Shown here: positions 8,713 through 17,252 of the stretch, piece after piece
How positions within the stretch are numbered: position 1 is the stretch's first letter
Layout: each line of letters opens with the position of its first letter
Assembly (NCBI RefSeq): GCF_009857445.1
Contig: NZ_WWCN01000014.1
Location: 157,036 to 221,035 of the forward strand
DNA from: Duganella flavida
GTDB lineage: Bacteria > Pseudomonadota > Gammaproteobacteria > Burkholderiales > Burkholderiaceae_D
Length of the DNA stretch: 64,000 bases
Direction: 5' to 3'
Made by a program: the position numbers and the translations under genes
Notes under the pieces: generated by a model
Database searches by the model: none
What the model was told of the DNA's origin: nothing
The model's input: the letters and a program-made list of their open reading frames with translations, nothing else

Positions 8713-9645
8713 ATGACCTCCCTGCGTCTTCCCCTGCTGGAGAGCGTGTTCTGCGCGGTGAGCCTGGGCGCCATCGTGCTTGATGGCGAACGCCGCATCG
8801 TGCTGTGGAATACGTGGATGGTGCGGCATTCGGGGCTGGAGCATGAGCAGGTGCTGGGGCGCGATTTCTTCGAGGTCTGTCCGGGCCTGCGCGGCGGGCG
8901 GGTGGACGCGGCGATTCAGCATGCGCTGTACAACAACTTCCCTTCCCTGCTGTCGCAGACGCTGAACAAGGCGCCGTTTGAATTATTCATGCGCGGGGAG
9001 CGCGTTCAGCAAGCGGTGGAGATAACGCCGATTGCGGTGGAAGGCGCGCCGCGCCATTGCCTGATCCAGGTCAGCGACGTGAGTATCGCCGTGGGCCGCG
9101 AGAAGCTGCTGCGCGAGCAGGCCATGGTGCTGCGCTCGCAGACCTTCTCCGACGGCCTGACCGGCATCGCCAACCGCCGCCACTTCGACGTGGCGATGGA
9201 GAAGGAGCACCGCCGCGCCAAACGCAGCGGCACGCCGTTGACGCTGCTGATGATCGACATCGACCACTTCAAGGCCTACAACGATCATTACGGCCACCAG
9301 AAAGGCGACCAATGCCTGATCCAGGTAGCCGCCGCGCTGGCGGGCATGCTGAAGCGCCCCTGTGATCTGATGGCGCGCTACGGCGGCGAAGAATTTGCGA
9401 TGATCCTGCCGGAGACCGACATCGACCAAGCCATGCTGATGGCGGATGCGATCCGCGCGCGGGCGCAGGAGCTGGCGATACCGCATGAGCGCAGCAGCGA
9501 TGCGTCGCAGCTGATCACGGTCAGCATCGGCATCGCCACGCAGAAGGCGGATGCGGTGGTGGAGATTGATGCGCTGATCGGTTCCGCCGACCGCGCACTG
9601 TACCAGGCCAAACGCAGCGGCCGCAATCGCATCGCCACTGCCTGA
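8713..9645 (+). CDS. PAS-GGDEF diguanylate cyclase
   Basis: 310 residues. A PAS-like sensor lies at about 8-125 (DGERRIVLWN is typical of a PAS start), then a short linker helix, then a GGDEF domain at about 145-310. The active-site motif GGEEF is at 224-228 and an intact inhibitory-site motif RxxD (RPCD) at 215-218. It should make cyclic di-GMP from two GTP and be product-inhibited. No membrane segment is seen, so it is probably cytoplasmic. Third gene of the receiver-CheC operon; GGAG precedes its ATG. Confidence 0.9.
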   Translation: MTSLRLPLLESVFCAVSLGAIVLDGERRIVLWNTWMVRHSGLEHEQVLGRDFFEVCPGLRGGRVDAAIQHALYNNFPSLLSQTLNKAPFELFMRGERVQQAVEITPIAVEGAPRHCLIQVSDVSIAVGREKLLREQAMVLRSQTFSDGLTGIANRRHFDVAMEKEHRRAKRSGTPLTLLMIDIDHFKAYNDHYGHQKGDQCLIQVAAALAGMLKRPCDLMARYGGEEFAMILPETDIDQAMLMADAIRARAQELAIPHERSSDASQLITVSIGIATQKADAVVEIDALIGSADRALYQAKRSGRNRIATA

Positions 9646-9646
9646 A

Positions 9647-10489
9647 TCAATTCCAGATACGGTAAATCCAGTAGCGCTCATCGGTGGAGGCCAGCACGCG
9701 CGCCAGCTCGCCCGGCGTGTGGCCGGTGATTTCGCGCGCTTCACGGCACAGGTGCGCCTGGTCTGCGTAGCCGCCGCGTGCAGCGATGTCAGACCATACC
9801 GCCTTGCCGTTCATGAACTCCTCGCGCGCTTCAAAGAACGACAACTCGGCACGCTGCAAGCGCAGTAACTTGCGCAGCGGCTGCCCTGCCCTGGCCTTGA
9901 TCCGGCGCTCGATATTGCGCACACCGCGTCCCAAAGCTGTATCGGCGGCTTGCGCTGCCATGTGGCGTACCCAATCGCCTGCCACCGCACTGGCACTCAC
10001 ACCACCGGGGCGGGCCGCTTGCCAGCGTGGTTCGAGGAAGGCTTCGACCAGCTGCACGCCGTCATCCGGCGTGGCCAGCAGCGCATCCGACAGCGCTTGC
10101 CACTCCGGCCCCAGCGCCTGCTCCACCGGTGCCCAGCGGTCCACCCACTGCGATACGTCGAGGCCAAACATGGCATGCAGCACCTGTGGGTAGAACATCA
10201 CCATCAACACCCGCACAGGTCCGGGATTGTAGGTGACGATGGGCCGCGTTTGCGGGCCGCAGAACACCACGCGGATGCGGTCCATGGGTGCGTTGGGCGG
10301 CTCCACCACTTCGGCCTCGCCCTCGATGTAATAAGTAATCGAGCAATGCGGCGTGGCCGGAAAATGGTTGTAGCGGTCCTGCGCATCGGCCAGCGGCGTT
10401 TCCACCGTGCTGCGCTCGATGTAGGCGCGCACGCAGGACGCCAGCGTCTTGCGCGGGAAGATCAGGCGGGAGGTCGGCTCGGTGTTCAT
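9647..10489 (-). CDS. AraC-family transcriptional regulator
   Basis: 280 residues. The C-terminal about 100 residues form the double helix-turn-helix of the AraC family (WSDIAARGGYADQAHLCR, then GHTPGEL). The N-terminal part is a cupin-like sensor of the type with a conserved GPQTRP segment. It is divergent from the cytochrome P450 gene, with 88 bases between start codons, so it is the likely local regulator of that gene. The ligand is unknown. Its stop lies 1 base beyond the convergent diguanylate cyclase stop. Confidence 0.85.
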   Translation of the reverse strand: MNTEPTSRLIFPRKTLASCVRAYIERSTVETPLADAQDRYNHFPATPHCSITYYIEGEAEVVEPPNAPMDRIRVVFCGPQTRPIVTYNPGPVRVLMVMFYPQVLHAMFGLDVSQWVDRWAPVEQALGPEWQALSDALLATPDDGVQLVEAFLEPRWQAARPGGVSASAVAGDWVRHMAAQAADTALGRGVRNIERRIKARAGQPLRKLLRLQRAELSFFEAREEFMNGKAVWSDIAARGGYADQAHLCREAREITGHTPGELARVLASTDERYWIYRIWN

Positions 10490-10577
10490 GTCAAATAGTT
10501 TATACCATGTCGGAATCGTTCAATACGCGGTTCGCTGGCGAGCGCACACTAAGGCATCGTCAATAGAGGAAGCAGAT

Positions 10578-11996
10578 ATGCAAACCGCAATGACCGCTGA
10601 ACTTCGCCATATGAACGACCTGCCCGGCCCGCGTCCGTGGCCGCTGGCCGGCAATCTGCCGCAGATGCGGCCATTGCGCATCCATCAGGATGTGGAGGCA
10701 TGGAGCAAACAATACGGGCCGCTGTTCACGATCCGCTTTGGCCGCACGCCGATCATGGTGATCTCCGATCATGAGCTGGTAAGCACAGTGCTGCGCGACC
10801 GGCCGGATGGCTTCCGTCGTCCAGCCATCACCGCCATCATCTCGAACGAAATGGGTGGCCGGCCCGGCGTATTCCTGGCCGAAGGTGCGGCGTGGCGCGA
10901 CCAGCGGCGCATGGTGATGGCGGCGCTGGCGCCGCATGCGGTGAAGGCGTATTTTCCGTCGCTGGTGTCAGTGGCGCAGCGCCTGCAGAAGCGCTGGCAG
11001 CAGGCCGCGTGCGACGGCAGCGTGATCGACCTCGCTGAAGATTTGAAACGCTACAGCGTCGACATTATCGCCGGACTGGCGTTCGGCACCGAGGTCAATA
11101 CCATCGACGGCGGCGAGGATGTGATCCAGCGCCATATGGATGTGGTGCTGCCGGCGGTAGCGCGCCGTTCGATCGCGCTGGTTCCGTATTGGCGTTACAT
11201 CAAGCTGCCGCAGGACCGCCATCTGGACACCAGCCTGGCGGCATTGAACAAGTCTGTCGATGAACTAATCGCCGCCGCCCGTGCACGGCTGGCAGCGGAA
11301 CCTGCGCGGCGCGAACGTCCGGCCAACCTGCTGGAAGCGATGATCTGCGCGGCCGATGAAGGCGGTAGCGGCGTCGATGATGCGGTGGTGGCGGGCAACG
11401 TCACCACCATGCTGCTGGCGGGCGAAGACACCACCAGCAATACGCTGGCGTGGATGCTCTACCTCCTGCAGCAAAATCCCGCCGCGATGCAGAAGGCACG
11501 GGAAGAAGTGCAGCGTGTGGCGCCGAATCCGCGCGCCTTCACCATTGAGCAGATGGATGGATTGGATTATCTGGACGCCTGCGCGCAGGAAGCCATGCGC
11601 CTCAAGCCGGTGGCGCCCTTCCTCCCGCTGGAAGCCTTGCGTGATACCGTAGTCAGCGACGTGCAAGTACCGAAAGGCGGCTTGATATGGTGCGTGATGC
11701 GCAATGACAGCGTATCGGATGCACACGTTCCCAACGCAGCCGACTTCAAGCCGGAGCGCTGGCTGCAGCAAGGCGAGCAAGCCATCAGCAAGCACGTCTC
11801 CATGCCCTTCGGCGCGGGCGTGCGCACCTGCCCCGGGCGCTACCTCGCGCTTCTCGAAATCAAACTGGCCAGCGCCATGCTGCTCTCCAGCTTCACCATC
11901 CACTCGATCGACACCGCAACCGGCGCCGCGCCCGAAGAACTCATGGGCTTCACCATGTCCCCGATCGGCCTGCAAATGCGATTGCGACACTACTGA
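10578..11996 (+). CDS. cytochrome P450
   Basis: 472 residues from ATG 10578, chosen because AGAGGAAG precedes it and LPGPRPWPLAGN begins a normal P450 N-terminus. The frame is open further upstream into the divergent regulator. Oxygen-activation motif AGEDTT is at 281-286, the ExxR motif at 338-341 (EAMR), and the haem loop FGAGVRTCPG at 411-420 with ligand Cys418. No membrane anchor is seen, so it is a soluble bacterial P450. No ferredoxin or reductase gene is adjacent; electrons must come from elsewhere. Substrate unknown. Likely controlled by the divergent AraC regulator. Confidence 0.93.
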   Translation: MQTAMTAELRHMNDLPGPRPWPLAGNLPQMRPLRIHQDVEAWSKQYGPLFTIRFGRTPIMVISDHELVSTVLRDRPDGFRRPAITAIISNEMGGRPGVFLAEGAAWRDQRRMVMAALAPHAVKAYFPSLVSVAQRLQKRWQQAACDGSVIDLAEDLKRYSVDIIAGLAFGTEVNTIDGGEDVIQRHMDVVLPAVARRSIALVPYWRYIKLPQDRHLDTSLAALNKSVDELIAAARARLAAEPARRERPANLLEAMICAADEGGSGVDDAVVAGNVTTMLLAGEDTTSNTLAWMLYLLQQNPAAMQKAREEVQRVAPNPRAFTIEQMDGLDYLDACAQEAMRLKPVAPFLPLEALRDTVVSDVQVPKGGLIWCVMRNDSVSDAHVPNAADFKPERWLQQGEQAISKHVSMPFGAGVRTCPGRYLALLEIKLASAMLLSSFTIHSIDTATGAAPEELMGFTMSPIGLQMRLRHY

Positions 11997-12064
11997 TTTG
12001 CAAGGATATTTCGCCTGCGCTTCGGGCGTGCTACGCTCATCCTGTGTTTCTACGGAGGAGCGCA

Positions 12065-12376
12065 ATGCGATTTAAATTTGAAACCATGCGGCAAGGGCGG
12101 TGCTTCGCGGAGAGCGAACACGATGACGATAATATTCGCGTCGAAATCTGGTACGACCAGAATACCAACCCTAAAAAAGTCGAGTACCTGCTACATATCA
12201 CCGACGAACCGCCGCCCAAGCAAATCACCGAGGCCGGCGCCTTGCAGGATGCCACGCGCATCGCCATCAATCACTTCCACGCTACCAAAACCAAGGATGG
12301 CGACGAGTTTGAAATGCACTGCAGCCGCATCACCGCCCGCTGGCGCGGCACGCTTTACAACAAGCTCGGTGGCTGA
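12065..12376 (+). CDS. small conserved-type hypothetical protein
   Basis: 103 residues, not recognised. The ATG at 12065 has GGAGGAG 4 bases upstream, better than the in-frame alternative 21 bases earlier. The protein is rich in charged residues, without a signal peptide, membrane helix or Cys pair motif. It has a predicted alternating strand pattern in the first half and a HFHATKTKDGDEFEM segment in the second. It converges on the quinone reductase gene and their 3' ends overlap by 22 bases. No function can be assigned. Confidence 0.65.
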   Translation: MRFKFETMRQGRCFAESEHDDDNIRVEIWYDQNTNPKKVEYLLHITDEPPPKQITEAGALQDATRIAINHFHATKTKDGDEFEMHCSRITARWRGTLYNKLGG

Positions 12377-13095
12377 TGCAGATGCGCCTTGAAGCCCTCC
12401 ACGCCGGGCGCGATTTCTGATTTCAGGGTCATGACCGGGATGTCGTAATCGCCGTGGTTCTGGCGGCGGAACGGGATCGGCGGCGTGGTTGCCAGCGTAT
12501 CCAGCCGCTGTCCGAGTTCTTCGCAGATCGCCGCGTAGCGCGCATCGTCCATGTGCCCGGTGCGGTAGACCATGAAGGGAGGCAGCACCTCCATGCCGGG
12601 GTAGTACAGGATACCGTGATGGATCGGGAACAGCAACTCATCCACTGCGCCGTTGATGCCACGTGGGCTGTAGTGCGATTCCCAGCCGCCCGCCGTCACC
12701 ATCAACATGGCGCGCTTTCCGGTCAGCGTGCCTTCGCCATAACGGTCTCCCCAGCGCACATCGGAATGCTCACCGACGCCATAGCCGAATCCCAGCGTGT
12801 ACACGCGCTCTACCCAGCCTTTCATGATAGCCGGCATGGAGAACCACCAAAGCGGGAATTGAAAAATCACTGTGTCAGCCCACAGCAATTTTTCCTGCTC
12901 TCGCAGGATGTCGGCGCGGTGATTTTCGAGTTTGGGGATTTCGCTGGCGGCCAGCTTGGCGTTCCACTCCATCGCATATAAGTCCGAGACCTGCACCGCA
13001 TGGCCTGCAGTCTGCAAACGCTGGATGGCGTAGTGCTTCAATGCGGCGTTCAGCGAGTTGGGATCGGGGTGGGCATAGACAATCAATACATTCAT
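12355..13095 (-). CDS. NAD(P)H-dependent quinone oxidoreductase (flavodoxin-like fold)
   Basis: 246 residues from ATG 13095 with AGGAG 9 bases upstream. A family start, MNVLIVYAHPDPNSLN, is followed by the FMN/FAD-binding core of the NQO1/MdaB-like reductases: FQFPLWWFSMPAIMKGW and VTAGGWESHYSPRG. Members reduce quinones or similar electrophiles by two electrons in the cytoplasm. Divergent from a LysR regulator with 78 bases between starts, a common arrangement for quinone or oxidant-induced reductases. The frame is open upstream to 13191 but those residues are not family-like. Confidence 0.88.
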   Translation of the reverse strand: MNVLIVYAHPDPNSLNAALKHYAIQRLQTAGHAVQVSDLYAMEWNAKLAASEIPKLENHRADILREQEKLLWADTVIFQFPLWWFSMPAIMKGWVERVYTLGFGYGVGEHSDVRWGDRYGEGTLTGKRAMLMVTAGGWESHYSPRGINGAVDELLFPIHHGILYYPGMEVLPPFMVYRTGHMDDARYAAICEELGQRLDTLATTPPIPFRRQNHGDYDIPVMTLKSEIAPGVEGFKAHLHQPPSLL

Positions 13096-13173
13096 AAGTG
13101 GCTCCTGAAAAACCTCAGCATAGACAGGCATCAGGTATAGTTGAAATGAATTCCCAATATCCCAGCTATAGAC

Positions 13174-14067
13174 ATGAATAATCTCAGGCAACTAGACCTC
13201 AACCTGCTCGTGACACTGGACGTGCTACTGGCCGAGCATAACGTCACGCGTGCAGCAGAGCGATTGCATTTCTCGCAGCCCTCCATAAGCGTGCACTTGG
13301 CCAAGCTGCGCGATATTTTCAGCGATCCGTTGCTGCTGCCCGGACCGCGCGGCATGCGCCCCACCGCGCGCGCCGAAGAACTGCGCGAGCCATTGCGACT
13401 AGCGCTGGAAGCATTGGGGCGCGCAGTGTCGGCAGCCGCGCCTTTCGATCCGGCGCAGGCCGAGCAAACCTGGCGCGTTGCAGCTACCGACTATGCGGAA
13501 TCGACCATCCTGCTGCCGGCAATGGCAGGCCTGCGTGCCGCCGCACCGGGCACGCGACTGGCCGTACTGGAGCTAACGCCACCGCACATCACGCGGCAAG
13601 CGGAGCAAGGCCTGATCGACCTGGCCTTTCACACCAGCGAGGATGCACCGCAAGGCATGCGGCGACGGCTACTGTTCAAGGAGCACTACGTCCTCGCAGG
13701 CCGCGCCGGCCATCCACGCCTGAAGCGCAAGCCGACACTCAAACAATTCTGCGAACTGGAACACGTGATCGTTTCGCCGGACGGTGGAGGCTTCAGCGGC
13801 ATCACCGACGCCATGCTGACGCAGGCAGGCATGACGCGGCGCGTGGTACTGTCAGTGCCGCACTTCCTGTTCGTGATCTCGGCGCTGGCCAGTACCGACT
13901 TGGTGGCGATGCTGCCGGAACGGCTGGTGCACGGCAACCCGGCACTACGCGTGGTGCAGCCGCCGGTAGACATTCCCGGCTACGAAATGGCCATGCTCTG
14001 GCACGAACGCCTGCATCGCGATCCAGCGCATCAATGGCTGCGCGAGCACATCGGCGCCAACATTTAA
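13174..14067 (+). CDS. LysR-family transcriptional regulator
   Basis: 297 residues, typical length. The N-terminal winged helix-turn-helix runs from LDLNLLVTLDVLLAE through SQPSISVHLAKLRDIF; the effector-binding domain occupies about 90-297. The subgroup start (LRQLDLNLL) is of the NodD/SyrM/LinR-like type. Divergent from the quinone reductase, so autoregulation plus control of that gene is the simplest reading. A GFA-family gene follows 13 bases downstream and may share the transcript. Inducer unknown. Confidence 0.9.
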   Translation: MNNLRQLDLNLLVTLDVLLAEHNVTRAAERLHFSQPSISVHLAKLRDIFSDPLLLPGPRGMRPTARAEELREPLRLALEALGRAVSAAAPFDPAQAEQTWRVAATDYAESTILLPAMAGLRAAAPGTRLAVLELTPPHITRQAEQGLIDLAFHTSEDAPQGMRRRLLFKEHYVLAGRAGHPRLKRKPTLKQFCELEHVIVSPDGGGFSGITDAMLTQAGMTRRVVLSVPHFLFVISALASTDLVAMLPERLVHGNPALRVVQPPVDIPGYEMAMLWHERLHRDPAHQWLREHIGANI

Positions 14068-14080
14068 AAGGAGATACAGC

Positions 14081-14476
14081 ATGAGAACCGCATCCTGCTC
14101 TTGCGGCCAACTGCAAATAGAAGTGAACGGCGAACCACGCGGCGTTGGCGTCTGCCACTGCTTCGCGTGCCAGCAACGCACCGGCAGCGTCTTCGCCGCC
14201 TTGGCAAGTTTTAACGTACCCTATAAAGTGAGCGGCACAGCGACGGAATACCTACGCACCGGCGACCAGGGCGCACAGTTCCTGTTCCGCTTCTGTCCTA
14301 TCTGCGGCACCAGCTTGTACCACACCGAAATCGGCTACGACGACAAAGTCAGCATCGCAGTAGGCGCCTTCGCCGACCCAAGCTTCCCAGCGCCCACTGC
14401 CTCCATCTACGACGTCCGCCGCCACACGTGGGTCCAACTCCCGCACGGTACCAAGACTTTCAGCAAAGACCCATAA
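14081..14476 (+). CDS. GFA/CENP-V-family zinc protein
   Basis: 131 residues with the zinc-binding cysteine pattern of the glutathione-dependent formaldehyde-activating (GFA) fold: Cys6 and Cys8, Cys25/Cys27/Cys30, and FCPICGTSLYH (Cys72, Cys75). AGGAG stands 8 bases before the ATG. Many family members have no proven formaldehyde activity, so only the fold is claimed. It sits directly behind the LysR gene and ends at a strong hairpin shared with eda. Confidence 0.85.
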   Translation: MRTASCSCGQLQIEVNGEPRGVGVCHCFACQQRTGSVFAALASFNVPYKVSGTATEYLRTGDQGAQFLFRFCPICGTSLYHTEIGYDDKVSIAVGAFADPSFPAPTASIYDVRRHTWVQLPHGTKTFSKDP

Positions 14477-14478
14477 AA

Positions 14479-14500
14479 AACGACGCCGTAGCGTCGTTTC
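14479..14500. terminator. bidirectional terminator between GFA gene and eda
   Basis: CGACGC / CGTA loop / GCGTCG (14481-14496), flanked by A6 on the left and TTT on the right. The A and T tracts let it work for both convergent transcripts. Confidence 0.75.
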
Positions 14501-14506
14501 GTTGGT

Positions 14507-15133
14507 TTAGATCCGCAGGCCGCTGGCGGCTTTGGCCAGGTCGGTGATGCGTGCCCAGTCGCCGGCGGCGATGGCGTCTTTTGGCGTCAGCCACGAGCCG
14601 CCTACGCAGGCGACGTTTTTCAGTGCCAGGAACTGCGACGCGGTCTCTTGCGAGATGCCGCCGGTCGGGCAGAAGGTGATGTCCGGCAGTGGGCCGTTGA
14701 TCGCGTTCAGCATGCCGATGCCGCCGGCAGGAACGGCCGGGAACAGTTTCAGCTGCTTGAAGCCTTGCTCGCGCGCGGCCATGATTTCCGATGGCGTCAT
14801 CACGCCCGGCAGCAGCGGCAGGCCGCTGCTCTTGGCGGCGGCGATCAGCGCTGGCGTCAGGCCCGGCGATACACCGAACACCGCCCCCGCATCACGTGCT
14901 GCGGCAAATTCTTCCGGCTGCGTCAGCGTACCCACGCCGACGATGGCGCCTTCCACTGCGGCCATGGCCTTGATCGCGCCCAGGCCGTGCTTGGTGCGCA
15001 GGGTCACTTCCAGCACGCGGATGCCACCAGCCACCAGCGCCTTCGCCAGCGGAACTGCATGTTCAGGTTCGTCAATCGCGATCACAGGGATCACGGCCGA
15101 AGTACGCATAATATCGAGCAGAGACAGGGTCAT
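14507..15133 (-). CDS. eda: 2-keto-3-deoxy-6-phosphogluconate aldolase
   Basis: 208 residues. Eda cleaves KDPG to pyruvate and glyceraldehyde-3-phosphate, the last Entner-Doudoroff step. Seen are the catalytic Glu in LEVTLRT, the Schiff-base Lys in KQLKLFPA, GVGTL, and the phosphate-binding FCPTGGIS. The ATG at 15133 sits 1 base after the edd stop, so the two are translationally coupled as edd-eda. The frame extends upstream into edd, but the family start MTLSLLDIMR decides the start. Confidence 0.95.
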   Translation of the reverse strand: MTLSLLDIMRTSAVIPVIAIDEPEHAVPLAKALVAGGIRVLEVTLRTKHGLGAIKAMAAVEGAIVGVGTLTQPEEFAAARDAGAVFGVSPGLTPALIAAAKSSGLPLLPGVMTPSEIMAAREQGFKQLKLFPAVPAGGIGMLNAINGPLPDITFCPTGGISQETASQFLALKNVACVGGSWLTPKDAIAAGDWARITDLAKAASGLRI

Positions 15134-15134
15134 A

Positions 15135-17060
15135 TCAGGCTTCTTTCTTGGTCGAGAAATCTTCGTCGGAACCCGGCACGGTATTACCGACCGGATCTTT
15201 GTCATGCAGGCCTACCGTGGTGGCGATCGGCGACGGCAGCGGGAAGGTGGTTGCACCCTTTTCTGCTTCGCACACGGCGTTGCGGAACATGGAGAACAGT
15301 TCACGGCCCATGCCCACGTGGTTCACCGACATATCGGCATGCGCCATCGAGCGTGCGTGCCATGCCGCCGAATCCACCAGCGCTTCCAGCGTGCCAGTTT
15401 CGGCGCAGACTTTGATGATGTCGCCATCGCGCACCAGGCCCAGTGGACCGCCAGCCAGAATCTCAGGCGACACGTGGATCGCAGCCGGTACCTTGCCCGA
15501 TGCGCCCGACATACGGCCGTCGGTGACCAGTGCCACTTTGCGGCCAGCGTCTTGCAGATTGGCCAGCGCAGGGGTCAACGCGTGCAGTTCCGGCATGCCG
15601 TTGGCGCGCGGGCCCTGGAAGCGCAGCACGGCCACGAAGTCGCGGTCCAGCTGACCGGTTTTGTACGCATCCATGAAATCTTCCTGCGAATTGAATACCA
15701 GCGCTGGCGCTTCAACGGTACGGTGCTGTGGCTTCACTGCCGACACCTTCATCACAGCACGGCCCAGGTTACCCTGCACCAGCACCATGCCGCCGTCCGG
15801 CGAGAATGGATTACCGTGCTTGCGCAGCACATTTTCGTCGCCCGATTCAACTGGCGAATCCTTGAACACTACACCTTTGTCACCCTCGCCCAGGAACGGC
15901 TCAGCGCAGTGCTTGCGCAGGCCTTTGCCCAGGATGGTGGTGACGTCGTCGTGCAGCAGGCCTGCATCCAGCAGTTCACGGATCACAAAACCGGTGCTGC
16001 CGGCGGCGTGGAAGTGGTTCACATCCGCTTCGCCGTTCGGGTAGATGCGGCACAGCAGCGGCACTACTTTCGACAGCTCGTCAAAGTCGTTCCAGTCGAT
16101 CACAATACCGGCTGCCTTGGCGATGGCCGGCAGGTGCAGCGTGTGATTGGTCGAACCGCCGGTGGCCAGCAGCGCGACAATGGCGTTGACGATGGACTTC
16201 TCGTCGACCACATGGCCGACCGGGATGTATTCATTGCCTTGGTCGGTGATGACGGCGGCACGCTGGGCGGCAGCCTTGGTCAGTTCATCGCGCAGCGGCG
16301 TGTTCGGGGTGATGAAGGCGGCGCCTGGCAAGTGCAGGCCCATGACTTCCATCAGCATCTGGTTGGAGTTGGCGGTGCCGTAGAAGGTACAGGTGCCGGC
16401 GCCGTGGTAGGACTTCGACTCGCCTTCCAGCAGCTCGGCGCGACCGGCTTTGCCTTGTGCGTACAGCTGGCGGATCTTGGCTTTTTCGGAATTCGACAGG
16501 CCGGTGGTCATCGGGCCGGCCGGCACGAACACCGCAGGCAGGTGGCCGAAGTGCAGCGCGCCGATCAACAGGCCAGGAACGATCTTGTCGCACACGCCCA
16601 GGTACACGGCGGAGTCGAACATATTGTGCGACAGCGCCACGGCAGCCGACATGGCGATGGCGTCGCGCGAGAACAGCGACAGTTCCATGCCAGGCTGGCC
16701 CTGGGTCACGCCATCACACATGGCAGGCGTGCCGCCGGCGTATTGCGCCACCGCGCCCACTTCGCGCACGGCTTGTTTAATCAATTCTGGATAACGCTCA
16801 AACGGCTGGTGCGCCGACAGCATGTCGTTGTAGGCCGAGACAATCGCCACCGACGGCTTCTTCACTTCCTTCAGCACCAGCTTGTCGTTGGCCGGGAAGG
16901 CAGCGAAACCGTGCGCCAGGTTGGTACACGCCAGCGCGCCGCGTTGCGGGCCGCCTTTGATACGGGCCGCTTCAAGATGGGCCAAGTACGCGCCGCGCGA
17001 TGGTTTGCTGCGCTGAATGATGCGATTGGTGACTTTTTCCAGGACTGGATGCAACGCCAT
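15135..17060 (-). CDS. edd: 6-phosphogluconate dehydratase
   Basis: 641 residues, slightly above the roughly 605 of E. coli Edd, with extra residues at the C-terminus. It dehydrates 6-phosphogluconate to KDPG. Iron-sulfur/dihydroxyacid-dehydratase family motifs are present: SAYNDMLSAHQP, GGTPAMCDGVTQGQPGMELS, YLGVCDKIVPGLL with a cluster-ligand Cys, GAGTCTFYGTANSNQM, and LVTDGRMSGASGKVPAAIHV. First gene of edd-eda; AAGGAAC lies before the ATG. A HexR-like site 26-40 bases upstream of the start suggests HexR repression. Divergent from pgi. Confidence 0.95.
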   Translation of the reverse strand: MALHPVLEKVTNRIIQRSKPSRGAYLAHLEAARIKGGPQRGALACTNLAHGFAAFPANDKLVLKEVKKPSVAIVSAYNDMLSAHQPFERYPELIKQAVREVGAVAQYAGGTPAMCDGVTQGQPGMELSLFSRDAIAMSAAVALSHNMFDSAVYLGVCDKIVPGLLIGALHFGHLPAVFVPAGPMTTGLSNSEKAKIRQLYAQGKAGRAELLEGESKSYHGAGTCTFYGTANSNQMLMEVMGLHLPGAAFITPNTPLRDELTKAAAQRAAVITDQGNEYIPVGHVVDEKSIVNAIVALLATGGSTNHTLHLPAIAKAAGIVIDWNDFDELSKVVPLLCRIYPNGEADVNHFHAAGSTGFVIRELLDAGLLHDDVTTILGKGLRKHCAEPFLGEGDKGVVFKDSPVESGDENVLRKHGNPFSPDGGMVLVQGNLGRAVMKVSAVKPQHRTVEAPALVFNSQEDFMDAYKTGQLDRDFVAVLRFQGPRANGMPELHALTPALANLQDAGRKVALVTDGRMSGASGKVPAAIHVSPEILAGGPLGLVRDGDIIKVCAETGTLEALVDSAAWHARSMAHADMSVNHVGMGRELFSMFRNAVCEAEKGATTFPLPSPIATTVGLHDKDPVGNTVPGSDEDFSTKKEA

Positions 17061-17085
17061 GATCGTTCCTTATGAATGGATTGCG

Positions 17086-17100
17086 TGAAATTTTACTACA
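17086..17100 (-). promoter_or_regulatory. HexR-like operator upstream of edd
   Basis: On the minus strand TGTAGTAAAATTTCA. It closely matches the sites before pgi and zwf (shared form TGTAGTAAATTTACA). It covers a TAAAAT that could be the edd -10 box. HexR is encoded in this window. Confidence 0.65.
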
Positions 17101-17190
17101 AAATTGCAAATCTCACTGTCTTTTCTTAGGCCGATATGCGCCCTGCAGCATCGCTACGAGGCAGGAATATTCAGGGTAGCACCACCAAAT

Positions 17191-17205
17191 CGTAGTGAAT
17201 TTACC
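17191..17205 (+). promoter_or_regulatory. HexR-like operator upstream of pgi
   Basis: CGTAGTGAATTTACC, 12 of 15 matches to the form TGTAGTAAATTTACA shared with the zwf sites. It lies 47 bases before the pgi start and covers the expected -35 region for a TATCAT at 17217-17222. The rest of the edd-pgi gap (17061-17252) holds no gene. Confidence 0.55.
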
Positions 17206-17252
17206 TGATTTTCCTGTATCATTCGGCCATCCCCTCCTTACCTGCCACCATT

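Noticed and set aside
14532..17075. 847-codon plus-strand frame opposite eda and edd
   Set aside because: Antisense shadow. The minus-strand genes carry complete enzyme signatures.
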